From Myxococcales bacterium (GTDB lineage: Bacteria > Myxococcota_A > UBA9160 > UBA4427): 64,000 bases of DNA. Every line of letters starts with the position of its first letter. Position 1 is the first letter of the stretch. This document shows positions 34,369 through 42,466 of the stretch, piece by piece. The position numbers and the translations under genes are program-made. The notes beneath the pieces are model-generated. The model saw only the letters and a program-made list of their open reading frames with translations, did no database searches and was not told where the DNA came from. Location: NCBI GenBank assembly GCA_012959805.1, contig DUCN01000042.1, forward strand, positions 41,443-105,442. The letters are read 5' to 3'.

Positions 34369-35415
34369 ATGAGCGCTTTCCCAACGCATCCCGATCACCT
34401 CTCCGCTGACTGGCTCTCTTCAGCGCTCAGCCGCCCGATTAGCGACTTCACCGTCGAATACCTCGGCGAAGGCGCTGGCCTCCTGGCCTGGGTGATGCGG
34501 CTCCAGCTCGTTAGTTCGGACGATGGTGCCCAGAGCGTAATGGCCAAGTTTCCATCGCCGTCCCCCGAAAATCGCGCCGTCGCGTCGTCCTTCGAAATGT
34601 ATCAGCGCGAGGTCGACTTCTACCGCAACATCGAGCCCCATGTCTCGATCCGAAACCCGAAATGCCTCTACGCTGAGATCGAACCGACGTCCGCAGATTT
34701 CGTCCTGCTCCTCGAAGATCTCGGACATATGCGGATCGGGGATCAGGTCGCAGGCTGCACAGCCGAAGAAGCGCGCGCGGTCCTGCACTCCCTGGCCGGC
34801 ATGCAAGCCAGCACCTGGCGGGGAAAGAACCTCCCCGAGATGACTTCGCAGAACAACGAAAAGCAGATCCAGGGGATGATCGCCGGCTTCGAGGCGGGCT
34901 GGCCGGTCGTGTCGAATCGCTTCGGGGACGTGATTCCGGCGAGCGCGAAAGGAATAGGCGAACTCATGCCGGGCGCCGTGGCCAGGCTCCTCGAGACAAT
35001 GTGCGTGGATCCGATCTGCCTCTCGCACGCCGACATGCGGCTCGACAATATCTTCTTCGGCGAGGCGCCGGAGGGAAAAATCGAGGTCGCGATCGTCGAC
35101 TGGCAGTCCGTCTGCACTTCGGCCCCTGAGCAGGATGTGGCCTACTTCCTCACCCAGAGCGTTCCGCGAGACGTACTCGCGCGCGAGGACCTGCTAGCGG
35201 ACTACCACGCAGAACTCACTCGGCACGGGGTCGAATACGACCTGAAAACCTGCCGAGAGCGCTTCCGAGCCTCGGCACTGTATCTGTCATGTTATGCGGT
35301 GACGATCGCGGGGACGCTCGACCTACAGAACGAACGCGGAACCCGCCTCGCGCGGACATTGCTCGGAAATTCGCTCGCGGCACTCGACGAAATGGACGCA
35401 TTCGAATTGCTCTAG
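34369..35415 (+). CDS. Phosphotransferase family protein (APH-like), second copy
   Basis: A 348-residue paralogue of the preceding kinase, sharing the opening pattern 'HLSADWL...FTVEYLGEGAG' and the kinase core: SHADMRLDNIFF (catalytic loop, Ala replacing Gly after His) and VAIVDWQSV (metal Asp). The start at 34369 follows a GGAGA sequence; an extension of 19 codons is possible. The two kinases are only moderately alike, pointing to an old duplication or separate recruitment. The substrate is unknown. This is the last gene of the carotenoid-oxygenase block. Confidence 0.75.
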   Translation: MSAFPTHPDHLSADWLSSALSRPISDFTVEYLGEGAGLLAWVMRLQLVSSDDGAQSVMAKFPSPSPENRAVASSFEMYQREVDFYRNIEPHVSIRNPKCLYAEIEPTSADFVLLLEDLGHMRIGDQVAGCTAEEARAVLHSLAGMQASTWRGKNLPEMTSQNNEKQIQGMIAGFEAGWPVVSNRFGDVIPASAKGIGELMPGAVARLLETMCVDPICLSHADMRLDNIFFGEAPEGKIEVAIVDWQSVCTSAPEQDVAYFLTQSVPRDVLAREDLLADYHAELTRHGVEYDLKTCRERFRASALYLSCYAVTIAGTLDLQNERGTRLARTLLGNSLAALDEMDAFELL

Positions 35416-35456
35416 ATTCTGCGAGCTCGAGTCGGATTCGTGGAGAAATCCCAGTG

Positions 35457-35984
35457 TCATGGGGAAGGCATCTGTCCCGGAGTCGGTAGCACCGACACCG
35501 GCATTGACTCCGGCTCGAGGCCCAACGCGATCAAGGTCTTCGAAAGCGCCAAGAACAATCCCACGCCGATCGAGAGCTCGACGATTTGCGCATCATCGAA
35601 ATGAGCTCGCAGGGTCGCCTTCTCCTGGTCCGTGAGCGTGCGCGGCGGGCCGATCAGCACGTCCGTCAGCTCGAGTGCCGCGACCTCCGCATCACAAAGA
35701 GCCGACTCCTCGTATCCATCCGCGATCGTCTCGATCTCGGACTCGTGCAACCCCTCGGCTCGCGCACCCGCGAACCTCACGTTCCTTCAGAACCCGCAAT
35801 CCGTGATGCGCGCGTTTCGGATTCGCGTGATTTCCTTGATACGTTGACTGACTCTGCCCTGCTGCCAGAAATGCGCGTAGAGATCCGCAAAGCGAGACGC
35901 CATCTCAGGCTGATGGGCGAGAACGGTTCCGAAGTCAGCGGACTTTCCGGGAACAGCAGAGGAGACTCGAATTTTCGTCGACAT
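35457..35984 (-). CDS. CMD-family protein with in-frame TGA (candidate selenoprotein)
   Basis: A 176-codon frame (175 residues) broken only by a TGA at codon 66. The sequence around it reads EITRIRNARITDCGF-TGA-RNVRFAGARAEG. In carboxymuconolactone decarboxylase/AhpD-like proteins this position is the second Cys of the redox CxxC motif, so TGA sits where Cys or Sec is expected (CxxU). The frame remains open and protein-like on both sides: SAVPGKSADFGTVLAHQPEM before, LTDQEKATLRAHFDDAQIVE and LSIGVGLFLALSK after. A strong stem-loop begins 10 bases after the TGA. ATG 35984 with GAGG 9 bases upstream is the likely start. It is the third gene after an ABM monooxygenase and a Cys-poor CMD paralogue. 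If the TGA is not decoded, this is a recent nonsense mutant. Confidence 0.7.
35757..35776 (-). promoter_or_regulatory. SECIS-like stem-loop downstream of the TGA
   Basis: On the coding (minus) strand GGTTCGCG-GGTG-CGCGAGCC forms an 8-base-pair hairpin (seven Watson-Crick pairs, one G-T) with loop GGTG. The loop begins 18 bases after the TGA at 35787-35789. Bacterial selenocysteine insertion elements are short stem-loops right after the UGA with a GGU-type apical loop, as in E. coli fdhF (about 11 bases from UGA to the stem). The fit is good. The high G+C content means a chance hairpin is possible. Confidence 0.55.
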
Positions 35985-36011
35985 CGTTAGCAACCTCGAA
36001 GCGGGAACGAA

Positions 36012-36521
36012 TTAATAGAGCGTGCCTGTCCGCGACGCCGGCGGGTCGACATTCCGGGCCTCGGGTGCAACTTCGAGTACGAGTCGTAGACGACAACTCG
36101 CGTCAAAAAGCGGCAGCGCGAGCATCAACGCAACCAGCCCATCATCACCGAGCCCCAGGCACAGCGCCTCGATTTCGTCGTCCCCTACATCATGGATCTC
36201 GAAGGGCACCTTCGAAGCGACGGCAAGGACGCGTCTTTCGAGGTCCGTCATCGAATCCGGGATGTCACCGCGCGAGAGACTCGAGCGCTCGGCGATCGTC
36301 AGGCCGGACTCCGAATGTGCGATTGCGCTCTCCGCCTCGCAGCGGTTGAGCCGCGCGATCCGGAGGCGGCAGAGTTCGAGAAGCCGCGCGGGCAGGACGC
36401 CCTCGTCCCATATTGCCCCGTAGAACCCGCGGTAACGCTCCAGCAGTTCAGGGCACAGGCCGAGCACGCTCTCGAAGCCATCGATGGCCGGCGAATCGTT
36501 ACGCGAGGCGAGCCAACTCAA
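36012..36521 (-). CDS. CMD/AhpD-like protein without CxxC
   Basis: A 169-residue carboxymuconolactone decarboxylase-like, all-helical protein. The core helix reads LLELCRLRIARLNRCEAESA followed by IAHSE. The first Cys is kept, but the position of the second Cys is Glu (CEAE), so the usual redox pair is missing. It aligns with the candidate Sec position of the neighbouring gene 27 bases downstream. The start is a TTG at 36521 with AGGA just upstream; the ABM gene stop is 13 bases before. The two CMD genes and ABM gene probably form one operon. Confidence 0.7.
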   Translation of the reverse strand: MSWLASRNDSPAIDGFESVLGLCPELLERYRGFYGAIWDEGVLPARLLELCRLRIARLNRCEAESAIAHSESGLTIAERSSLSRGDIPDSMTDLERRVLAVASKVPFEIHDVGDDEIEALCLGLGDDGLVALMLALPLFDASCRLRLVLEVAPEARNVDPPASRTGTLY

Positions 36522-36534
36522 GGCGATCCTAGCC

Positions 36535-36891
36535 CTAGTCCGATTCGCTGAAAAAATCTGCTCGCGGAGTCATCGTTTCATCGTAAACGGGCTCCTGCGC
36601 GTCGACCCGGTACTTCAGGGTTTCGGCGGCGATCAGTCCAAATGCGCCGATGTGCTCTCTCATTTTCAGATACCACTGCGTCTTGAAATGGGCGGCAAGC
36701 GCCTCTTCGGACTCCCAGCGCTCAAGAATCCGAATGCGGCCAGGCACGAGCGGGTTCGGACACCAGTCATAGTCGAGACAGCCCTTCTCTGTGAGGGCGC
36801 CCTCGATCAGAGGCCGTGCCGTCTCGATCGCCTTGAGTGTGTTCTCGGGCGGCAGATCAATGGTTCCGGAAATGATGATGCGCGTAGCCAT
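36535..36891 (-). CDS. Antibiotic biosynthesis monooxygenase (ABM) family protein
   Basis: A 118-residue small ferredoxin-like-fold protein of the ABM/YgiN type. It begins MATRIIISGTIDLPPENTLK and contains LTEKGCLDYDWCPNP and RIRILERWESEEALAAHF, the typical 'E.W.s.eal..H' helix. Such proteins act as cofactor-free monooxygenases of quinol or aromatic substrates. It heads an operon with two CMD genes, as expected for aromatic or quinone handling. An inverted-repeat operator candidate lies at 36925-36951, about 34 bases upstream. Confidence 0.8.
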   Translation of the reverse strand: MATRIIISGTIDLPPENTLKAIETARPLIEGALTEKGCLDYDWCPNPLVPGRIRILERWESEEALAAHFKTQWYLKMREHIGAFGLIAAETLKYRVDAQEPVYDETMTPRADFFSESD

Positions 36892-36924
36892 GGGGATCTC
36901 CTGGGAGTGAGCGATTCGAACGAT

Positions 36925-36951
36925 CCAAATTGGACCCTGGTCTCAATTTGG
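36925..36951. promoter_or_regulatory. Operator-like palindrome upstream of the ABM gene
   Basis: Perfect 8-base inverted arms CCAAATTG and CAATTTGG enclose an 11-base spacer that itself contains GACC...GGTC. The core TTGGACCCTGGTCTCAA is very similar to TTGAACTGCGTCTCAA at 38177-38192, upstream of the acyl-CoA dehydrogenase operon. The two sites flank the TetR gene at 37334, so both could be its binding sites. Binding is inferred. Confidence 0.5.
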
Positions 36952-37228
36952 CGCAACCGCAGAGAAATATCCACGAGGTCCGCGCGTCGAGCCTCTCGTC
37001 GATCGGTCATTTTGTATGAATCCCGGACAATGAATTTCGGAGAGCGAAAAATGGGTCTTTCGAATTTCAGGGACTGAACGCACCGCCCCGCGATCGACGC
37101 TGAGTTTCAGCTCGCGACGAAGCATCGGATCGCTGAAGTATCGGCTCCGGCGCACCGGCCACATCCGAGCCGTCAGATAGCGCCTGATCCCGCACACCGA
37201 ATATTGACTCGGCGTATTACTCTCCATG

Positions 37229-37250
37229 AACCTGAAGCGTCAATCAGGTT
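37229..37250. promoter_or_regulatory. Inverted repeat upstream of the TetR gene
   Basis: AACCTGA and TCAGGTT are perfect 7-base inverted arms with an 8-base spacer, about 84 bases before the TetR start. It could be an autoregulatory operator or another regulator's site. Its sequence differs from the 36925 and 38177 sites. Confidence 0.35.
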
Positions 37251-37333
37251 TGGTGCACCGCCAGTAAATTCGCTATACGTCCACAATCTGGGCACATTAG
37301 TTCCCAATTGACGAAAATACCCGCGGGTAAAAC

Positions 37334-37978
37334 ATGCCGACACACAAGCAGATCTACGACTCGCCACGCCAGGCCGCTCGACGTGCGTCGATCCTAGCGG
37401 CGACCCGCGAACTGATCAGCAAGCGCGGCTATGAGGGAACGACGGTCCGGGATGTGGCCGAGCTGGCAGGCGTCGCCAAGGGCACGCTCTACAACATTTA
37501 CGGCGGCAAGGACGAGCTGATTTTCTCCGCGGTCGTCGACATTCGGGATGACATTCGCCAGCGCACAATCGATCTCGCGCCTCGCCCCGGTCTCGACTCT
37601 ATCCTCAAGTCCGACCGCGCCATCCTCGAGGAGATCCTGCGCACGCCGACGTATGCGGAAGCAATCTCGCGTGCCCTATTTGGTGCACCCGCTGCGAAAA
37701 TGCTGGTTCCGAGCCTCGTCGGGTCGCCGATCGAATTGACGCGTAAGGAACTCGAATCCGCCAAGTTGCTGGGCGAAATCGAAGACGACGTCGAATGCGA
37801 GCTGATGGCGCGCCAGTTGGTGATGCAACGCTGGGGCCTGATCATGGCATTTTCGCTGAACCTGCTGTCGGTCGACCAGATACAGCGCGAAGTGACCCAT
37901 GCGATGGTGAGAATCCTGCAGTCCATTGCACGTCCTGACGCGCGGGCAATGCTCGATCAGGTTCTTCGCGACTCGTGA
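37334..37978 (+). CDS. TetR/AcrR family transcriptional regulator
   Basis: A 214-residue TetR-type regulator. The N-terminal helix-turn-helix is ILAATRELISKRGYEGTTVR followed by DVAELAGVAKGTLYNIYGGK. The rest is the helical ligand-binding domain, with DIRDDIRQRTIDLAPRPGLD and EIEDDVECELMARQLVMQRW. Acyl-CoA-sensing repressors of lipid catabolism have this form. It lies between the ABM/CMD operon and the acyl-CoA dehydrogenase operon, and palindromes with a shared core lie before each, making this the obvious local regulator. Its own upstream region carries a separate inverted repeat. Confidence 0.85.
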   Translation: MPTHKQIYDSPRQAARRASILAATRELISKRGYEGTTVRDVAELAGVAKGTLYNIYGGKDELIFSAVVDIRDDIRQRTIDLAPRPGLDSILKSDRAILEEILRTPTYAEAISRALFGAPAAKMLVPSLVGSPIELTRKELESAKLLGEIEDDVECELMARQLVMQRWGLIMAFSLNLLSVDQIQREVTHAMVRILQSIARPDARAMLDQVLRDS

Positions 37979-38176
37979 GGCCTGTCCGCGCGGGGAGAGG
38001 GCGGACCGGGCAAACATCTCCGGCCCAGCCGAGCGACGGACCGCACCCGTAGGAAGGGCCGGCGGGCGACGAACGGGCCCTGACGTGTTGCTGCCTGTGG
38101 TTGGGACGCCCTCGCCGATCGGCAATTCCAGATCCGATGCATCCACCCGTTGAGAACCGCGCGTCGAAGTGTAAAA

Positions 38177-38192
38177 TTGAACTGCGTCTCAA
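38177..38192. promoter_or_regulatory. Operator-like site upstream of acyl-CoA dehydrogenase operon
   Basis: TTGAACTGCGTCTCAA has inverted TTGA/TCAA ends and shares the GTCTCAA half with the site at 36925-36951. It lies 75 bases before the first acyl-CoA dehydrogenase start, the right position for a repressor site. The flanking 37979-38267 gap contains no other feature I recognise. Confidence 0.45.
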
Positions 38193-38267
38193 TCTTGTCC
38201 GAATCACTTCCCTGAAACCCACCCGTCCGTTTACCCGGGCGCTCCGTCCAGGAGTCACCTCCCAGCC

Positions 38268-39458
38268 ATGTCTGCTCTCGACACCTTCCGTTCCGAAACC
38301 CGAAGCTGGCTCGAAGAGAACTGCCCAGCCGCGATGCGAACGCCGCCCGAAAAGACCGACACCGTCTGGGGCGGTCGGCGCTCAACGTTTCCGAATGAAG
38401 ACGCGAAAATCTGGCTTGAGCGCTGCGTCGAAAAGGGCTTCACCGCGCCCGAATGGCCGACCGAATATGGCGGTGCCGGGCTGTCGCGAGAAGAGGTCAG
38501 GGTGCTCCGCTCCGAGATGAAAGCACTGCGATGCCGTCCACCGATCTTCAACTATGGCCTCTTGATGCTCGCGCCGGTCCTTCTCGAGTACGGGACCGAC
38601 GAACAAAAGGCCGAACATCTTCCTCCGATCGCTCGCGGTGAGATCCGCTGGTGCCAAGGTTACAGCGAGCCCGGCGCCGGATCGGACCTTGCGGGTCTGC
38701 AATGTCGCGCGGTCCGCGACGGCGACGAAATTGTCGTCAATGGCCAGAAGATCTGGACATCGGATGCCGACGTCTCGGACTGGATCTTCTGTCTCGTGCG
38801 AACGAACACCGAGGTGCCTAAGCATGACGGCATCTCGTTCCTCCTTTTCGACATGGAGAGCAAGGGCGTTTCGGTTTCGCCCATCCCATTGATCAGCGGT
38901 GCCTCGCCATTCTGCCAGACCTTCTTTGACGACGTCCGTGTACCGGCACGGCACCTGATCGGCAAAGAGAACGGCGGCTGGACGATCGCCAAGCGACTCC
39001 TCCAGCACGAGCGAGAAATGCTCTCGGAATCCACCGCCGGCGCACGCCCTACCCAGAAGAAGACGCTCGTCGATGTTGCGCGCGAATCTCTCGAAGTACC
39101 GGAGGGTCCACTGACAGACGGAGTGCTGCGCGACGAACTCGCGCAGCTGTATATGGATCGGCTCTGCTACAGCGCGACCCTCGAGCGCAGCCGCGACCAG
39201 GCGCTCGCAGGCATCGGGCCCGGCCCGGAAACCTCCATGTTCAAGCTCTACCTCTCGGAGCTCGGCCAGCGAAACAGCGACTGGCGTCATCGAGTCGTCG
39301 GTGCGCGGGGACTTGGCTGGGACGGCGACGGATTCGATGACGAGGAACTACAGACCACACGCGAGTGGCTCTACGGGAAGGCTTCCACAATCCTGGGCGG
39401 CACTTCCGAAATACAACTGAATATCATCGCCAAGCGCGTTCTTGGGCTCCCCGACTGA
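38268..39458 (+). CDS. Acyl-CoA dehydrogenase family protein, first subunit
   Basis: A 396-residue flavin acyl-CoA dehydrogenase. The substrate/FAD segments QGYSEPGAGSDLAGLQCRAV and VNGQKIWTSDADVSDWIFCL are present, and the C-terminal end ASTILGGTSEIQLNIIAKRV is typical. The gene next to it is a divergent ACAD, and such pairs often form alpha2beta2 enzymes in steroid side-chain degradation (ChsE1/ChsE2-like). The genes that follow (DUF35 and thiolase-like) support this. The start at 38268 gives normal length. The gap to the next gene is 90 bases. Confidence 0.85.
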   Translation: MSALDTFRSETRSWLEENCPAAMRTPPEKTDTVWGGRRSTFPNEDAKIWLERCVEKGFTAPEWPTEYGGAGLSREEVRVLRSEMKALRCRPPIFNYGLLMLAPVLLEYGTDEQKAEHLPPIARGEIRWCQGYSEPGAGSDLAGLQCRAVRDGDEIVVNGQKIWTSDADVSDWIFCLVRTNTEVPKHDGISFLLFDMESKGVSVSPIPLISGASPFCQTFFDDVRVPARHLIGKENGGWTIAKRLLQHEREMLSESTAGARPTQKKTLVDVARESLEVPEGPLTDGVLRDELAQLYMDRLCYSATLERSRDQALAGIGPGPETSMFKLYLSELGQRNSDWRHRVVGARGLGWDGDGFDDEELQTTREWLYGKASTILGGTSEIQLNIIAKRVLGLPD

Positions 39459-39548
39459 GTCGACGGACGAGCAGCACCCCAACCAAGCCCCTGGACGGAC
39501 GCTTGCCCATGATTCTCCTTCCCATCGCCCCCAGCCCGGAGCCCCCAG

Positions 39549-40700
39549 ATGTCTGAAGCCTCATCGCTCGTGTTGACAGAAGAACAACAACTCATCCAAG
39601 AAACGACACGCGACTTCGTCGCTGATCAGTGCAGCGTCGACTCGCTCCGTCAGCTTCGCGAAAAGCGCGAAGACGCCGGATTCGACAGGGCGCTCTGGAA
39701 GCAATTGGCGGAGCTTGGCTGGACCGGCATCATCATTCCCGAAGAGTACGGTGGCGCGGAACTCGGCCTGGCCGAGCTCGGCGTTGTCCTCGAGGAACTT
39801 GGGCGAAAACTCGCGATCACCCCGCTCATCAGCACGCTCGTGGCGGGGGCCGGCTGCCTGGTCAGGGCTGGATCCGATGAACACAAAGCGGCGATTCTTC
39901 CTGCGGTCTGTGAAGGCGATCTACTACTCGCCCTCGCCTGCCAGGAAACTGCCCGCCACGATCCCTATTCCGTCTCGACAACCGCCCGCAAAGACGGTGA
40001 TGGCTTCGTGATCGACGGTGCCAAGACTCTCGTCCTCGATGGCGCGGCCGCCGACCGATTCATCGTCGTCGCTCGCACGAGTGGCGACTCGGGCGAGCGT
40101 TCCGGCCTCTCGCTCTTCCTGGTCGATGCGAACGAGACGGGGCTGAGCCGCAAGCCAACCTTCCTCATCGACAGCCGCACATGTGCGGATCTCACTCTCT
40201 CTGGAGTCCGCGTCGACTCGGGCGCCCTGATAGGCGCGCTCGGGGCCGGCGCTGATATACTCGACCCGGTTCTCGACAGCGTAGCGGCTTCGCTCTCTGC
40301 GGAGATGTTGGGCGGCGTCCTCGACACCTTCGAGCGCACCGTCCAGTTCCTGAAGGATCGAGAGCAGTTCGGCGTCAAGATCGGCAGCTTTCAAGGGCTC
40401 AAGCACCGGGCGGCGAGGTGGTTCTGCGAGGTCGAACTCTCGAAGTCGATCGTCTTGAAGACGCTTCGCGCACTTGATTCGAACGACGTTCAGGCCCCCG
40501 AACTGAGCGCCGCCTGCAAGGCGCGGCTGTCAGATACATTCCGCTACTCCGGCGAGGAAGGCATCCAAATGCACGGCGGAATTGGCGTAACAGACGAAGA
40601 AGACATCGGGTTCTACATGAAACGCGCTCGCGTCTCCGAACTACTCTTCGGCGATGCAAGCTTTCACCGGGATCGATTCGCCAGCCTGCAGTCATTCTGA
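39549..40700 (+). CDS. Acyl-CoA dehydrogenase family protein, second subunit
   Basis: A 383-residue member of the same family. It begins LVLTEEQQLIQETTRDFVAD, contains WTGIIIPEEYGGAELGLAEL and ends IQMHGGIGVTDEEDIGFYMK followed by RA. The usual GGTxE segment near the end is missing, and the central 'QET..HDPYSV' region is altered (CQETARHDPYSV). This is as expected for one half of a heteromeric ACAD, where only one subunit type carries the catalytic base and full FAD site. Heteromerisation with the upstream gene product is inferred. Confidence 0.8.
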   Translation: MSEASSLVLTEEQQLIQETTRDFVADQCSVDSLRQLREKREDAGFDRALWKQLAELGWTGIIIPEEYGGAELGLAELGVVLEELGRKLAITPLISTLVAGAGCLVRAGSDEHKAAILPAVCEGDLLLALACQETARHDPYSVSTTARKDGDGFVIDGAKTLVLDGAAADRFIVVARTSGDSGERSGLSLFLVDANETGLSRKPTFLIDSRTCADLTLSGVRVDSGALIGALGAGADILDPVLDSVAASLSAEMLGGVLDTFERTVQFLKDREQFGVKIGSFQGLKHRAARWFCEVELSKSIVLKTLRALDSNDVQAPELSAACKARLSDTFRYSGEEGIQMHGGIGVTDEEDIGFYMKRARVSELLFGDASFHRDRFASLQSF

Positions 40701-40735
40701 ACGGCCCGCGTCACGACAGGAGATAGACAATAGAA

Positions 40736-41164
40736 ATGGCCCTCACGCAACTATCGATCAAAGATACAATTCTCGAACTCACCGATGACGGACCGCGGCT
40801 GATCGGGATGCGTTGCAAGGATTGCGACAACCACGTCTTTCCTTATCAGGAAGGCTGCAACCGCTGCACCGGCACCAATGTCGAGAAGATCAGACTCGGA
40901 ACCAAAGGAAAGCTTTGGGCCTGGACTGTTCAGGGCTTCCCACCGAAGGCCCCGCCCTATCTCGGTGAAGCGAGTCCCGAGAAATTTCAACCGTACGGAG
41001 TCGGCTATGTCGAGATCGACGGACAACTGAAGGTCGAAGCCCGCCTGACCGAGTCAGACCCGGAAAAACTCCAGGTCGGTATGCCGATGGAACTCACAAC
41101 CGTCGTGCTCTGCGAAGAGGACGATCGAGACCTGGTCACCTACGCCTTCGAGCCCTGCGCTTAA
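40736..41164 (+). CDS. Zn-ribbon OB-fold (DUF35) protein
   Basis: A 142-residue DUF35 protein. The rubredoxin-like zinc ribbon is CKDCDNHVFPYQEGCNRC (CxxC-x12-CxxC, about residues 25-42) followed by an OB-fold with FPPKAPPYLGEASPEKFQPY. In steroid and lipid catabolism DUF35 domains pair with thiolase-like proteins to form retro-aldolases or to deliver acyl-CoA. The thiolase-like gene begins 39 bases downstream, the usual arrangement. Confidence 0.85.
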   Translation: MALTQLSIKDTILELTDDGPRLIGMRCKDCDNHVFPYQEGCNRCTGTNVEKIRLGTKGKLWAWTVQGFPPKAPPYLGEASPEKFQPYGVGYVEIDGQLKVEARLTESDPEKLQVGMPMELTTVVLCEEDDRDLVTYAFEPCA

Positions 41165-41203
41165 TCCGAACCCTGAATCGCCTCCAAGAAAAGGAGCAAC
41201 ACC

Positions 41204-42346
41204 ATGACCCGCATAGCCATCGTTGGAATCGGAATCCACCCCTTCGGCCGGACGGAGGGCGTCTCGGGCCAGGACCAGGGCTCCTACGCCGTTCGAGCGG
41301 CGTGCAAGGACGCCGGCGTCGAATGGGGTGACATCGAGTTTGCCTACGGCGGAAGCATGGCCGCGGGCGCCGCGGACACGATGGTCTCGAAGCTCGGGTT
41401 GACGGGCTTGCAGTTCATCAACGTCGCAAACGGGTGCGCCACCGGCGGATCGGCGCTCCTGTCTGCATACAGCACGATCAAATCTGGCGCCTACGATCTT
41501 GGCATAGCAATCGGCTTCGACAAGCACGAGCGCGGCGCGTTTCGAGTGAAGACGGCTTCGACTGGTCGCGACTGGTACGGCGGTACGGGACTGGCGCTCA
41601 CGACTCAATTCTTTGGCATGAAGATCAATCGCTACATGTCGGAATACGGAATCTCACAGCGAACACTCGCACGCGTTTCGGCCAAGGCGTTTCGGAATGC
41701 AGAGTTGAACGAAAATGCATGGCGACGCAAACCGCTCTCCGAAGAGGAAATTCTGCATTCCGCGATGCTCTCGTACCCGCTCACCCAGTACATGTTCTGC
41801 TCGCCGGGAGAAGGCGGCGTCGCACTCATCCTGGCCCGTGCCGACCAGGCCCACAAATACACGGACAAGCCGATTTTCCTCGACGCGGCCGTCGTCAAGT
41901 CGCGGCGCTTCGGTAGCTTCGAAGTGCTCGCGCCGTCACTCGCCCTCGACTGGAGTGCAGGTCCGACTGTCGACACCTCGAAAAAGGCATTCGAGCTCGC
42001 CGGAATCGGCCCGGAAGACGTCGACGTCGCGCAGCTCCAGGACACGGAGTCCGGGGCCGAGATCATGCACATGGCCGAGAATGGATTCTGTGAACATGGC
42101 GAACAGGAATTCATGCTCGAAAAAGGCGAAACCGAGATCGGCGGGCGCCTCCCGGTGAACACCGATGGCGGCTGTCTCGCTAACGGTGAACCGGTTGGCG
42201 CATCGGGGCTCCGCCAGGTCTATGAAATCGTTCACCAACTCCGTGGCGACGCAGGCACACGCCAGGTACCGAACAACCCGAAGGTCGGGTACACGCACGT
42301 ATACGGATCGCCGGGCATCAGCGGCGTGAACATCCTGAGCCGTTGA
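41204..42346 (+). CDS. Thiolase-like (Ltp2/SCPx-type) protein
   Basis: A 380-residue thiolase-fold protein of the lipid-transfer-protein/acetyl-CoA acetyltransferase-like branch. It starts MTRIAIVGIGIHPFGRTEG. The nucleophile Cys position is kept in NVANGCATGGSALLSA, and the C-terminus reads HVYGSPGISGVNILSR, where true thiolases have a second Cys acid/base; that Cys is absent. This is the pattern of Ltp2-type retro-aldolases, which with a DUF35 partner cleave beta-hydroxyacyl-CoA side chains. That activity is inferred, supported by its DUF35 and ACAD neighbours. Confidence 0.8.
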   Translation: MTRIAIVGIGIHPFGRTEGVSGQDQGSYAVRAACKDAGVEWGDIEFAYGGSMAAGAADTMVSKLGLTGLQFINVANGCATGGSALLSAYSTIKSGAYDLGIAIGFDKHERGAFRVKTASTGRDWYGGTGLALTTQFFGMKINRYMSEYGISQRTLARVSAKAFRNAELNENAWRRKPLSEEEILHSAMLSYPLTQYMFCSPGEGGVALILARADQAHKYTDKPIFLDAAVVKSRRFGSFEVLAPSLALDWSAGPTVDTSKKAFELAGIGPEDVDVAQLQDTESGAEIMHMAENGFCEHGEQEFMLEKGETEIGGRLPVNTDGGCLANGEPVGASGLRQVYEIVHQLRGDAGTRQVPNNPKVGYTHVYGSPGISGVNILSR

Positions 42347-42466
42347 TTGGAAGGCCCAAGTCGACCCGTCGCCACGGGCGCCCCAGCTACGATCTGCTGA
42401 AATGATGGCGGGATTGTGCTGAACTGATCGTTGATCTTGCTTTCTACCGCGAAGGAATACGTATCC

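Larger units (their letters stand above)
36892..37333. other. 442-base regulatory intergenic region
   Basis: This region separates the ABM operon (minus strand) from the TetR gene (plus strand). It holds two palindromes described separately. One minus-strand frame (about 37100-37227) reads MESNTPSQYSVCGIRRYLTA and continues protein-like for some 40 codons, but I cannot assign it to a family and it lacks a clear ribosome-binding site. Confidence 0.35.

Noticed and set aside
41204-42346. True acetyl-CoA acetyltransferase call for the thiolase-like gene
   Set aside because: The C-terminal acid/base Cys of biosynthetic or degradative thiolases is missing and a DUF35 gene is adjacent, so an Ltp2-like role is more fitting.
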